A DNA stretch of 64,000 bases from Collinsella aerofaciens (lineage in GTDB: Bacteria; Actinomycetota; Coriobacteriia; Coriobacteriales; Coriobacteriaceae), in NCBI RefSeq assembly GCF_015561195.1, contig NZ_JADMSU010000006.1:62001-126000 (forward strand), written 5' to 3'. Below, one piece after another: positions 51,367-61,787 of the stretch. Position 1 is the stretch's first letter, and each line of letters starts with the position of its first letter. The notes under the pieces were generated by a model, which saw only the letters and a list, made by a program, of their open reading frames with translations, was not told where the DNA came from and ran no database searches. A program made the position numbers and the translations under genes.

Positions 51367-53466
51367 CTAGGCCTGTTCGGTGCCTGCGGCCTCCAGACCA
51401 ATCAAACGGAACGGGTCCGCCACGCCGCCGATCGACTTTTGCAGTTCGCGTTGACGCTGCGAATCCTGCGCGGCCTGCACGGTCAGCGCGCGACGGGCCT
51501 CATCATCGAGCGAACGGTCCTGGCGCAGCTTGGCCTGTGCGGCACGCATGCGGCGCTTGATGGTGTAGAGCTCGAGCGTATCGAGCATAAACACGATGTT
51601 CGTCTCGGTGGGATGCTTGCTCGTCGCCGAGATGCGCCCGGCACTCACAAGCGTTGCCGCCTCGGGACACACCGAGCGCGCCGCATCCATGCAGGCCGCA
51701 GGATCGGTTCCCGGCGGCGTTGCCAGAACGGCCCATGCGATGGACTCGTGACGAGGGTCAACCCACTCGATAGAGCAGATGCGGTCGGCATACGTGCGGA
51801 ACAGGTCGGGGTAGCTCGTAAGCATCGTCAACAGCTCGCGCTCCCCTGCCAAGGACTTGCGTTCCAAATCGGTCAGGACCATAGGGGCCGAGGCGTCTGC
51901 CGGGCCATCGGCGGGCGCAGAGCCTATACCATCAGGCACATCGATCGGCGGCAGGTCGTCGACGACCTCCACGGGCGCGGCACCGTAGGCATCGAGCGGG
52001 ACGTAGTCATACGGCTCTTCTTCGACCGGCGCGGACACCGGCGGCGTCGCGCCCGATGCCCAAGCACCGCGAGATGCCCCCAGCGAACCAGACGTCCGAC
52101 CGCCCGCGCTAACAGAGCGCTCGGCTTGCGCCCGCTGGCGTTCATAGTTCTGCTCACGACGTCGTTCCGCATCTTCGCGCTTGGCGACATCGCGAAACAC
52201 GCGACCCGAACTCGCGCGAACCGTCTCCAGATCCAAACCCAGCAGATCGGCAATCTGGATAAAGTATGTGTCGATCATATAGCTATCGCGCAGCGGATAG
52301 ATAAGCGTCAGCGCATCTTCCAGCGCCTTGGCACGACCGCCCGGCGTGGTGATGTCACTCGACTCCTGCAGCGAACGGTAGACAAAGTCCATGAGCGGCT
52401 CGGCAGCGTCGATGCGCGCCTGAAGCTCCTGTCCACCATGCGCTGTGATGAACTCCATGGGGTCGTTGCCGTCGGGCAGCACCACGCAGCGCAGGTCCAT
52501 CGAATCCTGCTCGATAAATTGAATCGCGCGACGGGCGGCCTTCTGGCCCGCGGCATCGCCATCGAACATATACACGATACGCTTGGCAAAGCGGGTGAGC
52601 GTCTTGACGTGATGCTCCGTGAGCGCGGTGCCCAGCGTGGCGACAACGTTTTTGATCCCCGCCTCCCAGCAGGCGATACAATCGGTATAGCCCTCCACCA
52701 CGATGGCCGTATCCTGCGCGACGATAAACTCCTTGGCCCAGTTAAAGCCATAGAGGTTTCGCTTTTTATGGAACACGCTCGTCTCGGCGGTGTTGAGGTA
52801 CTTGGGTTGGCCGTCACCCATGATGCGCCCGCCAAAGGCAATGTTGTGACCCTGCTCGTCAAAGATGGGAAACATCACGCGGTCGTAGAAGCGGTCGGCA
52901 AGCTGCCCGCGCCCGCGGCTCACGGCAACGTTGGCGTCGATCATCTCCTGCGGGGTAAAACCCGCCTGGGACAGGTGCGACACCAGCGCGTTGCGGCCCG
53001 GTGCAAAGCCCAGGCAGTAGCGGCGGCAGACGTCGCCACCCATACCACGGCTGGCAAAGTACTCGCGTGGACGGCCGTCCTTACCGCGCATAAGCATGGT
53101 GTGGTAGAACTGGGCGGTCTCGGCACACAGATCGTAGATGCGGGCACGCTTGGTACCGCGCTCGCGACGATCTCCGGTGTCATGCAGCTCAATACCCGCA
53201 CGATCGGCCAAATAGCGGATTGACTCGGGAAAGCTCAGGTTTTCGCGCTTCATGATATAGGTGAAGACGTCGCCGCCTTCGCCGCAGCCAAAGCAGTGCC
53301 AGACCTGCGTAGCGGGGATAATGTGGAAAGAAGGCGTCTTTTCGCCATGGAAGGGGCAGCAACCCCAAAACTCATGGCCGCGGGGCTTGAGCTCAACCGT
53401 TTCCTGCACGATAGCAACTAAGTCGGACGCAGCGCGTACCTGGTCTTTTTCCTCATCGCTAATCAC
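51367..53466 (-). CDS. dnaG: DNA primase DnaG
   Basis: Synthesises RNA primers at replication forks, 699 residues. The CHC2 zinc domain CCPFHGEKTPSFHI...CFGCGEGGD is at about residues 37-66, and EGYTDCIACWEAG (about 260) begins the Toprim domain, which continues with DGDAAGQKAARRAI. A disordered linker (about 440-540) precedes the C-terminal helicase-binding domain. The start is GTG at 53466 with GGTGAG 6 bases upstream, overlapping the ribF stop by 8 bases. Confidence 0.96.
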   Translation of the reverse strand: MISDEEKDQVRAASDLVAIVQETVELKPRGHEFWGCCPFHGEKTPSFHIIPATQVWHCFGCGEGGDVFTYIMKRENLSFPESIRYLADRAGIELHDTGDRRERGTKRARIYDLCAETAQFYHTMLMRGKDGRPREYFASRGMGGDVCRRYCLGFAPGRNALVSHLSQAGFTPQEMIDANVAVSRGRGQLADRFYDRVMFPIFDEQGHNIAFGGRIMGDGQPKYLNTAETSVFHKKRNLYGFNWAKEFIVAQDTAIVVEGYTDCIACWEAGIKNVVATLGTALTEHHVKTLTRFAKRIVYMFDGDAAGQKAARRAIQFIEQDSMDLRCVVLPDGNDPMEFITAHGGQELQARIDAAEPLMDFVYRSLQESSDITTPGGRAKALEDALTLIYPLRDSYMIDTYFIQIADLLGLDLETVRASSGRVFRDVAKREDAERRREQNYERQRAQAERSVSAGGRTSGSLGASRGAWASGATPPVSAPVEEEPYDYVPLDAYGAAPVEVVDDLPPIDVPDGIGSAPADGPADASAPMVLTDLERKSLAGERELLTMLTSYPDLFRTYADRICSIEWVDPRHESIAWAVLATPPGTDPAACMDAARSVCPEAATLVSAGRISATSKHPTETNIVFMLDTLELYTIKRRMRAAQAKLRQDRSLDDEARRALTVQAAQDSQRQRELQKSIGGVADPFRLIGLEAAGTEQA

Positions 53467-54466
53467 GGATACTCACCCCCTGCTCGCCCAAGTTGTGACG
53501 AATATCCTCGATATTACCCTCGACGGTCGAGATCAACTCATCCAGCGATTCGAACACACGCGAGGGACGCAGCCAGCGCGTAAACGCCAGCGAAACGGAA
53601 GCGCCGTACAGGTCGCCCGTATAACCAATTAAGTTAGCCTCGAGATGCGATGAAGCGGCATCGTCGGCATACGTCGGCGGCAGGCCGACGTTAACGGCAG
53701 CAGGCCATACGGTGTCATCGACGAGCACCAGGCCCTCATACACGCCATCGGCAGGCACCTGAATGCCATCGGGAACCTGCAGGTTTGCCGTGGGAAAGCC
53801 CATGCCAGAGCCCTCGTGACGGCCGCGAATAACACCGCCGCGCAGCATATACGGGCGGCCGAGCAACTCAGCAGCCAGCTCCACATGGCCCTGTCCCAGC
53901 TCATGACGGATGCGGGTGGCGCAAATGGCCTCACCGCCCTCGCAAAGCAGATCGTGACCATACACGTCAACGCCGTGCTCGGAACCCCAGACGCGCATCT
54001 CGGCAACACCAGAAGCACCGCCACGACCCAGCCTAAAATCGCTGCCAACGCGAATCGAACGAATGTCGACCACGCGTGACAACAGTGTGAGAAAACCGAC
54101 ATGGTCGAGTGCCGCAACCTCAGGCGTAAAGGGAACGGCCACCACTGCATCGACCCCGGTCTGAGCCAAGGCATGTAGACGGTCGGCCGTCGTCATCAAT
54201 TTATGAGCGGGCGAAGGACTCACCACAACGTCCGGATCGGGATCGAAAGTGACCACGACCGCCTTGCAGTCATGGGCGCGCGCATCGCTAACAAGCGCCG
54301 CAATGAGCTCCTGGTGTCCACGGTGAACGCCGTCGAACACGCCGATGGCAATCGATGCGGCACACAAGTGCTCGCACTCATCAAACGCATCGGCAGTAAC
54401 GATGCGGGCCTCGTCCGACTCGCCCTCGAAAAAGATACGCGCGAGCTCGCGAGCGGACAACATCAT
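53459..54466 (-). CDS. ribF: Bifunctional riboflavin kinase/FAD synthetase
   Basis: Makes FMN from riboflavin and then FAD, 335 residues. The N-terminal nucleotidyltransferase domain has SIAIGVFDGVHRGHQELI (about residues 38-55) and VGSDFRLGRGGASG (about 147). The C-terminal kinase domain has GSGMGFPTANLQVP (about 220) and GVYEGLVLVD. The order ribF-truB-nrnA-rbfA-infB is standard. Stop and start overlap with truB. Confidence 0.95.
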   Translation of the reverse strand: MMLSARELARIFFEGESDEARIVTADAFDECEHLCAASIAIGVFDGVHRGHQELIAALVSDARAHDCKAVVVTFDPDPDVVVSPSPAHKLMTTADRLHALAQTGVDAVVAVPFTPEVAALDHVGFLTLLSRVVDIRSIRVGSDFRLGRGGASGVAEMRVWGSEHGVDVYGHDLLCEGGEAICATRIRHELGQGHVELAAELLGRPYMLRGGVIRGRHEGSGMGFPTANLQVPDGIQVPADGVYEGLVLVDDTVWPAAVNVGLPPTYADDAASSHLEANLIGYTGDLYGASVSLAFTRWLRPSRVFESLDELISTVEGNIEDIRHNLGEQGVSIRD

Positions 54467-55395
54467 CGAACACCGCCGATTGCCTGCGGAAACACGTGCT
54501 CCATGACAAAGCGGCCACTCTCAATGCGGGCGAGCGCCTTGAGTCCCCCATCGAGCACCAACGCAAAAGGCGCCTTCGCGGTATCGAAATCGGCAAGCGC
54601 ACGCTCAACGGGAATGCGTCGGCCGCAGAGCAGGTCGTCGGCAAGATTGCCCGGCAAGTCAACACGCGTGGCGCCCAGGGCCGCAATGGGATCCAGGGCA
54701 AAGCCAGCCGCGGACTCGGGAGAAAGCTCCTCGACCGCATGGCAGGCGCCAATGGAAACAACACCGGAGGCCGTGCGGCGCAGCGCGGAAATATGCGCGG
54801 CGCTCTCGCAGGCGCGGCCCAAGTCGCGAGCGAGCGCACGGATATAGGTACCCTTGCTCACTGAGAACGCCACGGTCCACACACACGTATCACCTTCGCC
54901 TCCCACGGCGATCAGGTCGGCGGCATAGACCTCGACGGGGCGCGGAGGTAGGTCCACCGCATTGCCCTCGCGAGCAGACTTGTAGGCGCGAACGCCATTG
55001 ACCGAGATAGCCGAAAACGCCGGCGGCACCTGCATCTGCGGACCCAGCATAGCGGCCAAGCGCTCACGTGCATAGGAAGGATCGCGGAGCTCGTTGGCAA
55101 CAGCCACCGTGCGGACCGCCTCGCCCTCCGCATCATCGGTATTTGTCTCGGCGCCAAACGAAATGTCGGCGACATAGCTTTTGGTATCGAGGGTTAGCAT
55201 GCCCAGCAGACGGGTGGCCTGGCCCACACCCACCACCATGACACCCGATGCCATGGGGTCGAGCGTGCCGGCATGGCCGACGCGCCGCTCATGGAGGGCG
55301 CGCCGGCATTTCGAAACCACATCGTGGGACGTGCAGCCCACCGGCTTATCGACGGCGAGCAGCATATTCAGTTGAGAAGGTGTACGACGAGCCAT
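54463..55395 (-). CDS. truB: tRNA pseudouridine55 synthase TruB
   Basis: Makes pseudouridine at position 55 of tRNA, 310 residues. The family block GCTSHDVVSKCRRALHERRVGHAGTLDPMASGVMVVG (about residues 20-55) contains the catalytic Asp in GTLDP. VSKGTYIRALARDLG (about 178-192) is the second block. The start ATG at 55395 lies 15 bases after nrnA. Confidence 0.95.
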   Translation of the reverse strand: MARRTPSQLNMLLAVDKPVGCTSHDVVSKCRRALHERRVGHAGTLDPMASGVMVVGVGQATRLLGMLTLDTKSYVADISFGAETNTDDAEGEAVRTVAVANELRDPSYARERLAAMLGPQMQVPPAFSAISVNGVRAYKSAREGNAVDLPPRPVEVYAADLIAVGGEGDTCVWTVAFSVSKGTYIRALARDLGRACESAAHISALRRTASGVVSIGACHAVEELSPESAAGFALDPIAALGATRVDLPGNLADDLLCGRRIPVERALADFDTAKAPFALVLDGGLKALARIESGRFVMEHVFPQAIGGVR

Positions 55396-55410
55396 GTACC
55401 ATCCAAAAAG

Positions 55411-56454
55411 TTAAAGCTCGACGGTCACCGAAGCGGGATCCTCCCCCACCAGCTCGGCCAGCATGGGAAGTGCCACGGTAAGCGTCTCGAGAATCGTTCC
55501 GTTGTTGGAGAAACCGGCGGCAGCGGGATGTCCGCCTCCGCCAAATGCAGCAGCGATCTCGGACACGTTGAGGTCGCCCTTGGAGCGCAGGTTGCCGCGC
55601 ACCTTGGTATCGCCCTCAATGCCCTTCAGGAACAGGCAGACCTCCACGCCCATCACCGAGCGCACCACGTCAACCAGGCCGTCGCACTCATCCGAGGTGA
55701 CACCGCAAGCCTCAAGGTCACTCTGGTACGCGTAACTATACGCAACGCGCCCGTGGGCCACCGTCTTGATGCGGCCCATAACGATAGACTTGAGGTGCAA
55801 AAACTCAACGCGCATGCTCTGGTAGACCTCGAGTGCCACACGCGCCGGATCGGCACCGTGGGCAACCAGACGCGAGGCTGCATGGAACGCGGCGGCATCG
55901 GCATTTTGGTACTGAAAACGGCCGGTATCGGTAACCAAGCCACACAGCAGGCAGGTCGCAACGCCATCACGTGCGACAATGCCGCAATTGTCCAAGAAGC
56001 GGTCGATGATCATGGCGCAGGCTGCAGCTTCGACGCGCCTCAGGCTGAGCTCGGCAAACTCCTCGCGCGCCGGATGGTGATCGAAGCACACCACATGCTT
56101 GGAGCGACGAAGCACCTCGGCGGAATTATTGAGACGCTCGACGACCGGTACGTCCACCGAGATGAACAGGTCCGGATTGCCGGTATACGCAGATGCCGCT
56201 ACCAGGCGATCGGAGCCTTCCATAAAGCGGTAGATGCGCGGAACCGGGTCATCATCTGCCAGCAGCAGGGCAATGTCCTTATTAGGGAAAAACTTCATAA
56301 GCGAGAGGCCCAAACCCAGCACGGAGCCCAGGGCGTCGCCATCGGGAGAAGTGTGTCCCGAAATCGCAATGGAGGACGCACCCTCGATAAGCTCGAGGAT
56401 GCGTCGTTGAATATCTGCAGACTCGCACGAGGCGAGGTCGGCGGAATTAGTCAT
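55411..56454 (-). CDS. nrnA: DHH family phosphoesterase, NrnA-like
   Basis: Oligoribonuclease/3'-phosphoadenosine-5'-phosphate phosphatase of the DHH-DHHA1 family, 347 residues. Motifs are GHTSPDGDALGS (about residues 34-45), DVPVVERL, the DHH triad FDHHPAREEF (about 122), the VTDTGRFQYQN segment, and the C-terminal GGGGHPAAAGFS (about 312). The start overlaps rbfA by 8 bases. Confidence 0.92.
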   Translation of the reverse strand: MTNSADLASCESADIQRRILELIEGASSIAISGHTSPDGDALGSVLGLGLSLMKFFPNKDIALLLADDDPVPRIYRFMEGSDRLVAASAYTGNPDLFISVDVPVVERLNNSAEVLRRSKHVVCFDHHPAREEFAELSLRRVEAAACAMIIDRFLDNCGIVARDGVATCLLCGLVTDTGRFQYQNADAAAFHAASRLVAHGADPARVALEVYQSMRVEFLHLKSIVMGRIKTVAHGRVAYSYAYQSDLEACGVTSDECDGLVDVVRSVMGVEVCLFLKGIEGDTKVRGNLRSKGDLNVSEIAAAFGGGGHPAAAGFSNNGTILETLTVALPMLAELVGEDPASVTVEL

Positions 56455-56857
56455 CTAAAGCTGCCTCCTGGGCGGCATCCGCTATCGGATAGCCGTCCTC
56501 GTCCTTTTCGATCGCAAGCGTGGCGGGAACGTTTTCCAGCGCACGCGTGATGCGCTCGGCCTCATCGGTCGAGCGATCGATGCGAAAATCGAGCTCGGGC
56601 GTAACACGCCAATCGAGCGAGCGAGCCAACAGGCTGCGAATACGGCCCTTAGCGCTTGCGAGCGCCTCCATGACCTCGTCGTAGCGGCTCGCATCGCACG
56701 ACACGAACACACGCGCGAACGAACGGTCCACCGCGACCTCAACCGCGGTCAAAGTAACCAGGTCGAGACGCGGATCGGAAACCTCAAAGAGCAGGATATA
56801 ACCAAGCTTCTCGCGAAGCTGCTCGCCCAGACGGCGGGTTGCCTGCGTTTGCTTCAT
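56447..56857 (-). CDS. rbfA: Ribosome-binding factor A
   Basis: Late 30S maturation factor, 136 residues. Typical features are QATRRLGEQLREKLGYIL at the start and DPRLDLVTLTAVEVAVDRSFARVFVSC in the middle. LDWRVTPELDFRIDRSTDEAERI (about 84-106) is the KH-like C-terminal part. It follows infB by 11 bases. Confidence 0.94.
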   Translation of the reverse strand: MKQTQATRRLGEQLREKLGYILLFEVSDPRLDLVTLTAVEVAVDRSFARVFVSCDASRYDEVMEALASAKGRIRSLLARSLDWRVTPELDFRIDRSTDEAERITRALENVPATLAIEKDEDGYPIADAAQEAALDD

Positions 56858-56868
56858 AGCGCTACCCC

Positions 56869-59583
56869 CTACTCGGTACGGGCAACCTGGTCGATGCGGT
56901 AACCCTCGATCTGGTCGCCGGGCTTGATGTCCTGGAAGTTCTCCAGGCCAATGCCGCCCTCGGAACCGCTCTTGAGGCTCTTGGCCTCGTCCTTATAGTG
57001 ACGCATCGATGCGATCTTGCCGTTGAAGACCACGATGCCGTCGCGCACCAGACGCACGGAATCGGTCGCGGCGATCTCGCCCTCTTCGACGCGGACACCG
57101 GCGGCGATACCGACTTTGGGCACCTTGAAGGTGTCCAGGACGGTCGCGGTACCCGTGGAGACCTCGACCTCGGTGGGCTTGAGCATGCCGATACGGGCAG
57201 CGTCAAGTTCCTCGAGGCACTTGTAGATAACGTCGTAGCAACGGATCTCGACGCCCTCGCGCTCGGCGGCGGAACGGGCCTTACCGTCGGGGCGGACGCC
57301 AAAGCCGATGATGATGGCGTTGGAGGCGTCGGCCAGGACGACGTCGGTCTCGTTGATGGCACCAACGGCGGAGTGGATCGTGTTGATGCGAACCTCGGAC
57401 TGATCCATCTTGTCGAGCGAGTCCTGAAGGGCCTCGATGGAACCCTGGACGTCGGCCTTGATGATCAGGTTAAGCTCCTTGACCTCGGCGTCGGCAATGG
57501 TCTCGAAGAGGTTCTCGAGCGTGACGTGCTTGACGCGGCTCTGCTCCTCGATACGGGCCTTGAGCGAACGTTCGTCAGCAAGCGCGCGAGCCTCGCGCTC
57601 GTCCTCGAACACGCGGAACTCGTCACCGGCGTTGGGCACGGACTGCAGGCCCAGGATCTCGACGGCGTCAGAGGGACCGGCCTCGGTGACGGCGCGGCCC
57701 TTGGGGTCGAGCATGGCGCGGACGCGGCCGTAGGTGAGGCCGGCGACCAGCGTATCGCCCACGTGCAGGGTACCGCGGGTCACGAGCACGGTAGCGACCG
57801 AGCCGCGGCCCTTGTCGAGCTTGGCCTCGAGGACGTTGCCGGAGGCAAAGGTGTCCGGGTTGGCCTTGAGCTCGAGCACATCTGCCTGGAGCAGCACGGT
57901 CTCGAGCAGATCGTCGATACCGATCTTCTGCTTCGCCGAGATGTTGACGAACATGTTCTGTCCGCCCCACTCCTCGGGGATGACACCGTACTCGGTGAGC
58001 TCCTGGCGCACGCGGTCGGGGTTGGCACCCGGCTTATCGATCTTGTTGACGGCGACGACGATGGGTACGCCGGCGGCCTTGGCGTGGTTGATCGACTCGA
58101 CGGTCTGGGGCATGACGCCGTCGTCGGCAGCCACGATCAGAATGACGATGTCGGTCACCTTGGCACCACGGGCACGCATGGCCGTAAAGGTGGCATGGCC
58201 CGGGGTATCGATGAAGGTGATCTTGCGGTCGTTGATCATAACCTGCGAAGCGCCGATTGCCTGGGTGATGCCGCCCGCCTCGCCGGCAGCGACACCGGTG
58301 TGACGGATGGCGTCGAGCAGCGACGTCTTGCCGTGGTCGACGTGGCCCATGACGGTGACGACCGGGGCGCGCGGTTTAAGGTCGGCGGGATCGTCGTAGA
58401 ACGAGAAGGTGTTCTCCTCCTCGGGGGTGATGATCTTGATCTGACGGCCCAGGTCGTCGGCAACGAGCTCGACGAGGTCGTCGGACATGGACTGCGTCAT
58501 GGTGAGCGGCGTACCCAGCAGGAACAGGCGCTTGATGATGTCGTTGGCCGGAACGTCGAGCGCCTCGGCAAGCTCCTGGACGGTAACGCCCTGGGAGACC
58601 TTGATGGCATCGAGCTCCTCGGGGTTCACGCCCTGGGCCAGCGCCTCCTCTATCTTGCGCTCCTCCTGAGCCTTGGCAGCCTCGCGCTCGCGCTTCTCCT
58701 TGCGCTTCTTGCGGCGACCGGTGGACTCGCGAGAGGCCTCCTCGACGGCAGCACGAGCCTCCTCGAGCACCTTCTCGCGGCTATACTCCTCGGCCTCGCG
58801 AGCCATGCGGCTATAGTGGTCCTCTTCGTTGTTGTGACCGCCCTTGCGCTTCTTGCCCTTGCCCTGCTTATCGGGGTTGGGGAAGTCCATGCCGGCAGCG
58901 ACGTTGTTGCTGGCGTTGGTGCGATGGCTGTGCGGACGGCTCTCGGAGGCGTTACGCTCGGAGTTGTTGTCGGAGGCATTGCGATCGTTACGACGGCCAC
59001 CGCGGCGGTCGTTGTTGCCGCCACGACGGTTACCGCGCTCGGCGGCGCGCTCGGCCTTGGCCTTGTCCTCGGCGTCCTTCTTCTCCTTGAGCACGGTCTC
59101 CTGTGCGGCAATCTGGTCGAGCAGCGAACGGAAGCGCGAACCGGAATCGGAAGCGGGAACGGCGCGGCGCTGGGCCTCGCGGGCAGCCTCCTCCTTCTCG
59201 CGAGCAAGGCGCTCCTGCTCGGCCTTCTTCTTGGCCTCGGCCTCGGCGCGGGCAGCCTCCTCGGCAGCCTGGGCTGCGGCAAACTGGCGGCGCTCCTCCT
59301 CGCGTGCCTTCTCGGCGGCGATGCGCTCGCGCTCGGCCTCGGCGGCGCGAGCGGCTTCCTCGGCGGCAGCTGCCTGCTCCTCGGCCTGCTTGGCGGCCTC
59401 GACTTCCTGAGCGCGGGCCTCGATCACCGAGGCGAGCTGCTTGCGGACCATGGCGACATAGGCGTCCTCCAAGGTGGAGGAAGCGGACTTAGCGGGAATC
59501 TTCATATCGGCGAGATGACCCATCAGTTCCTTGGAGGTCATGCCGAACTCTTTGGCCAGGGTGGACACACGGACTTTTGCCAT
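56869..59583 (-). CDS. infB: Translation initiation factor IF-2
   Basis: GTPase loading initiator tRNA onto the 30S subunit, 904 residues. The IF2_N start [22 protein letters not shown] precedes a very charged helical region (about 80-330) and a second IF2_N copy. The G1 motif [14 protein letters not shown] (about 414-427), [19 protein letters not shown] and SAKQKIG follow. The domain II-IV core is normal. The gap to nusA holds a strong hairpin and no ylxR. Confidence 0.97.
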   Translation of the reverse strand: MAKVRVSTLAKEFGMTSKELMGHLADMKIPAKSASSTLEDAYVAMVRKQLASVIEARAQEVEAAKQAEEQAAAAEEAARAAEAERERIAAEKAREEERRQFAAAQAAEEAARAEAEAKKKAEQERLAREKEEAAREAQRRAVPASDSGSRFRSLLDQIAAQETVLKEKKDAEDKAKAERAAERGNRRGGNNDRRGGRRNDRNASDNNSERNASESRPHSHRTNASNNVAAGMDFPNPDKQGKGKKRKGGHNNEEDHYSRMAREAEEYSREKVLEEARAAVEEASRESTGRRKKRKEKREREAAKAQEERKIEEALAQGVNPEELDAIKVSQGVTVQELAEALDVPANDIIKRLFLLGTPLTMTQSMSDDLVELVADDLGRQIKIITPEEENTFSFYDDPADLKPRAPVVTVMGHVDHGKTSLLDAIRHTGVAAGEAGGITQAIGASQVMINDRKITFIDTPGHATFTAMRARGAKVTDIVILIVAADDGVMPQTVESINHAKAAGVPIVVAVNKIDKPGANPDRVRQELTEYGVIPEEWGGQNMFVNISAKQKIGIDDLLETVLLQADVLELKANPDTFASGNVLEAKLDKGRGSVATVLVTRGTLHVGDTLVAGLTYGRVRAMLDPKGRAVTEAGPSDAVEILGLQSVPNAGDEFRVFEDEREARALADERSLKARIEEQSRVKHVTLENLFETIADAEVKELNLIIKADVQGSIEALQDSLDKMDQSEVRINTIHSAVGAINETDVVLADASNAIIIGFGVRPDGKARSAAEREGVEIRCYDVIYKCLEELDAARIGMLKPTEVEVSTGTATVLDTFKVPKVGIAAGVRVEEGEIAATDSVRLVRDGIVVFNGKIASMRHYKDEAKSLKSGSEGGIGLENFQDIKPGDQIEGYRIDQVARTE

Positions 59584-59643
59584 ATGACTTCACCTACCCT
59601 TTCTGGCACCTTGGGTGCCTAGAGACTGAACGAGCGTGGGAGA

Positions 59644-59666
59644 CGCGCCGGGACCCACCCGGCGCG
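59644..59666. other. Strong hairpin between nusA and infB
   Basis: CGCGCCGGG pairs perfectly with CCCGGCGCG (59644-59652, 59658-59666), loop ACCCA. No T run, so possibly an RNA processing or ribosome-pausing element. A second small inverted repeat GGCACC/GGTGCC lies at 59607-59621. Confidence 0.6.
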
Positions 59667-59674
59667 ACCGCGCG

Positions 59675-60922
59675 CTAGATCAGGTCCTCCGCATCATCGA
59701 AGGCGTCGGTGTCGTGGACACCGCAGAAACGGGAGCCGGGACGGGCCTGGTTGCGGCACTGGATGCCGTCCTCGGACACGTACTCGCAGCGGCGGACGTC
59801 CTCGTCCTCCTCATCACCGATCAGGTCGGCGGCGGGCTCCTCGTGAACGGGAACGTTCTTGAGGATGTCGGCGGCAAGCGTCTCGGACTTGATGTCGATG
59901 TGCCAGCCGGTCAGGCGCGCGGCGAGGCGGGCGTTCTGGCCCTCCTTGCCGATGGCGAGGGACAGCTGGTCGTCGGGGACGATGACGCCGGCGTAGGCCT
60001 TCTCCTCGTCAATGAGGACGCGGGTGACCTTAGCGGGCGACAGGGCGTTGGCGACGTAGACGGCAGGATCGGCATCCCACAGGATGACGTCGACGCGCTC
60101 GCCACGGAGCTCGCCCACGACAGCGCGAACACGGCTGCCCTTGGGGCCGACGCAGGCGCCCACGGGATCCAGGCGGTCGTCGAGCGAGTGGACGGCAACC
60201 TTGGAACGCTGGCCGGGCTCGCGGGCGATCGACTTGATCTGGACGGTGCCCTCATAGATCTCGGGCACCTCCTGCTCAAACAGACGACGCATGAGCTCGG
60301 GGTGGGTACGGGAGATGACAATCGGCGGACGGCTGTGCTCGCCACGAACCGGCTGCAGGTTGGAGTTGGGGTCGCGAACGTCGATGATTACAGCCTTGAT
60401 ATGCTGGTTGTGCAGGTAGCGCTCACCCATCGGGCGCTCGTTGCGCTCGTTCTCGTAACGGCGCTGATCGAAGTGCGGCAGCTCGGCCTCGACGCCCTCA
60501 CGAATCTTGACGATCGTGAAGTCGGGCGTGGACTGCAGCACGGTGCCGCTGATGAGGTCACCGATGCGGCCGGAGAACTCCTCGTAGATCTGCTCGCGGG
60601 CGGAGTTGCGCACGATGGCGTTGATCTCGGCCTTGGCGTGCTGGGCGGCGATGCGGCTCGTGTTCTTGGGGGTGACGTCGATCTCCTCGAACTCGGTGAA
60701 GTTGCCCTCCTCGTCCATGGAATCGTCGATCGGCTCCAAGCGGTAGACGTAGATCTTGCCGGTGGTGCGGTCGATGGTCACCTTAGCGCCCCACTCAAGA
60801 TGCAGAATCTCGGCATAACTCTTGGCGAGCGACTGCTCCAGGCGGTCGATCAGGTAGAGCTGGTCGATGTGCTTCTCCTGGCAAAGCTCCATCAGGGCTG
60901 ACATCATGTCGGATGCTGCCAT
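59675..60922 (-). CDS. nusA: Transcription termination/antitermination factor NusA with C-terminal Cys/His tail
   Basis: RNA polymerase-associated elongation factor, 415 residues. The NTD contains [25 protein letters not shown]1 is followed by KH1 and KH2 ([18 protein letters not shown] and [22 protein letters not shown], the latter about residues 319-341). An extra C-terminal tail of about 65 residues ends [16 protein letters not shown], then [10 protein letters not shown], a C-x8-C-x9-C-x2-H pattern that looks like a small zinc-binding motif. It has no acidic E. coli-type repeats. It is 3 bases... actually directly after rimP in one operon. Confidence 0.94.
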   Translation of the reverse strand: MAASDMMSALMELCQEKHIDQLYLIDRLEQSLAKSYAEILHLEWGAKVTIDRTTGKIYVYRLEPIDDSMDEEGNFTEFEEIDVTPKNTSRIAAQHAKAEINAIVRNSAREQIYEEFSGRIGDLISGTVLQSTPDFTIVKIREGVEAELPHFDQRRYENERNERPMGERYLHNQHIKAVIIDVRDPNSNLQPVRGEHSRPPIVISRTHPELMRRLFEQEVPEIYEGTVQIKSIAREPGQRSKVAVHSLDDRLDPVGACVGPKGSRVRAVVGELRGERVDVILWDADPAVYVANALSPAKVTRVLIDEEKAYAGVIVPDDQLSLAIGKEGQNARLAARLTGWHIDIKSETLAADILKNVPVHEEPAADLIGDEEDEDVRRCEYVSEDGIQCRNQARPGSRFCGVHDTDAFDDAEDLI

Positions 60923-60923
60923 C

Positions 60924-61418
60924 TTACTTTCCTTCCTTCGCGGGCTTGAAGTCGTAGGTGGGCTTCAACTTGCACTTTTTAACATCAGAGAAATCGAGGG
61001 TGACGGACTCGCCGTCCTCGAGCTCGAGGGTCACGTCGGTCTCGGTCGCAGCGGCAATCTTGCCGGCGTACTTGCGACGGCCCTCGGTAGCGGTGGAGGT
61101 GAGCTCACAGTTCTCGCCAACAAAACGGGCAAAGTCGCACGGGCGGCGCAGCGGGCGCGCCATGCCCGGGCTCGACACCTCAAGCGTATAGCTCGAAGAG
61201 ATAGGATCGAGTTCCTCAATCACATCGCCGACCCACTTGGTGTTGGCCGTGACGTCGTTGAGAGACAGGCTCTGACCCTCGGCACCCTCGATACGCACGC
61301 GCACGCAGGGGGCCTTGGTGGCGCCCACGAGCTCGACGTCGACGATGTCGACATCGTGCTGGGGGGCGACGGCCTCGAGCGCGTCAATGATCGCCTGCTC
61401 GGTCTTGGTCTTGACCAT
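60924..61418 (-). CDS. rimP: Ribosome maturation factor RimP
   Basis: Small-subunit assembly factor, 164 residues. VDIVDVELVGATKAPCVRVRIEG, DPISSSYTLEVSSPGMARPL (about 80-97, the diagnostic block), and the SM-like C-terminal domain with YAGKIAAATETDVTLEL. The start ATG at 61418 has GGAGG 8 bases upstream, immediately after the leader terminator at 61438-61472. It is coupled to nusA with an interval of 1 base. Confidence 0.95.
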   Translation of the reverse strand: MVKTKTEQAIIDALEAVAPQHDVDIVDVELVGATKAPCVRVRIEGAEGQSLSLNDVTANTKWVGDVIEELDPISSSYTLEVSSPGMARPLRRPCDFARFVGENCELTSTATEGRRKYAGKIAAATETDVTLELEDGESVTLDFSDVKKCKLKPTYDFKPAKEGK

Positions 61419-61437
61419 TGCGGCACCTCCATCCATA

Positions 61438-61472
61438 CAAAAAAGAAGCGGGGCCGAAACCCCACTTCTTTC
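61438..61472 (-). terminator. Intrinsic terminator in the rimP-nusA-infB leader (attenuator candidate)
   Basis: A 12-base stem (61442-61453 with 61460-61471, one U-G wobble in RNA), loop CCGAAA, followed on the minus strand by TTTTTT. It lies between the promoter at 61497-61525 and rimP, so it must be read through for expression. Confidence 0.82.
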
Positions 61473-61496
61473 AATTACAACTTCATTTGCAAGCAA

Positions 61497-61525
61497 ACTA
61501 TACCAATAGCTGCGGAAACGTGCAA
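61497..61525 (-). promoter_or_regulatory. Promoter of the rimP-nusA-infB operon
   Basis: On the minus strand TTGCAC (61520-61525), a 17-base spacer and TATAGT (61497-61502), close to the sigma-A consensus, with transcription start expected near 61490. Confidence 0.75.
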
Positions 61526-61787
61526 GCACCGTACGAATCTGCAGGTCAGCGTGCGCACAGCTTCTCCACAAGAATAGGACAATTGGCCGAGGAACCCCAT
61601 GCGGCGCACCCTCAACAGCCCCAAAACGGGCCATGCGTCCCAATCCAAAGGCCAGTTCGGACCCCAAGGGCATTCCTCCCCGAGCCCCTATCGATCAGAC
61701 TTACGCTAAGGGACATTCTGTAACAAGCCGGCCAGCAAGTCGCGCAACGACGAACCTTTCCAAATCCTCTACGGCAAGGAGGCACCC
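61526..61787. other. Intergenic region before the lipoprotein gene
   Basis: About 260 bases with no supported gene. It holds the upstream flank of the rimP promoter and, on the plus strand, must hold the lipoprotein promoter, which I cannot place with confidence. Confidence 0.5.
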
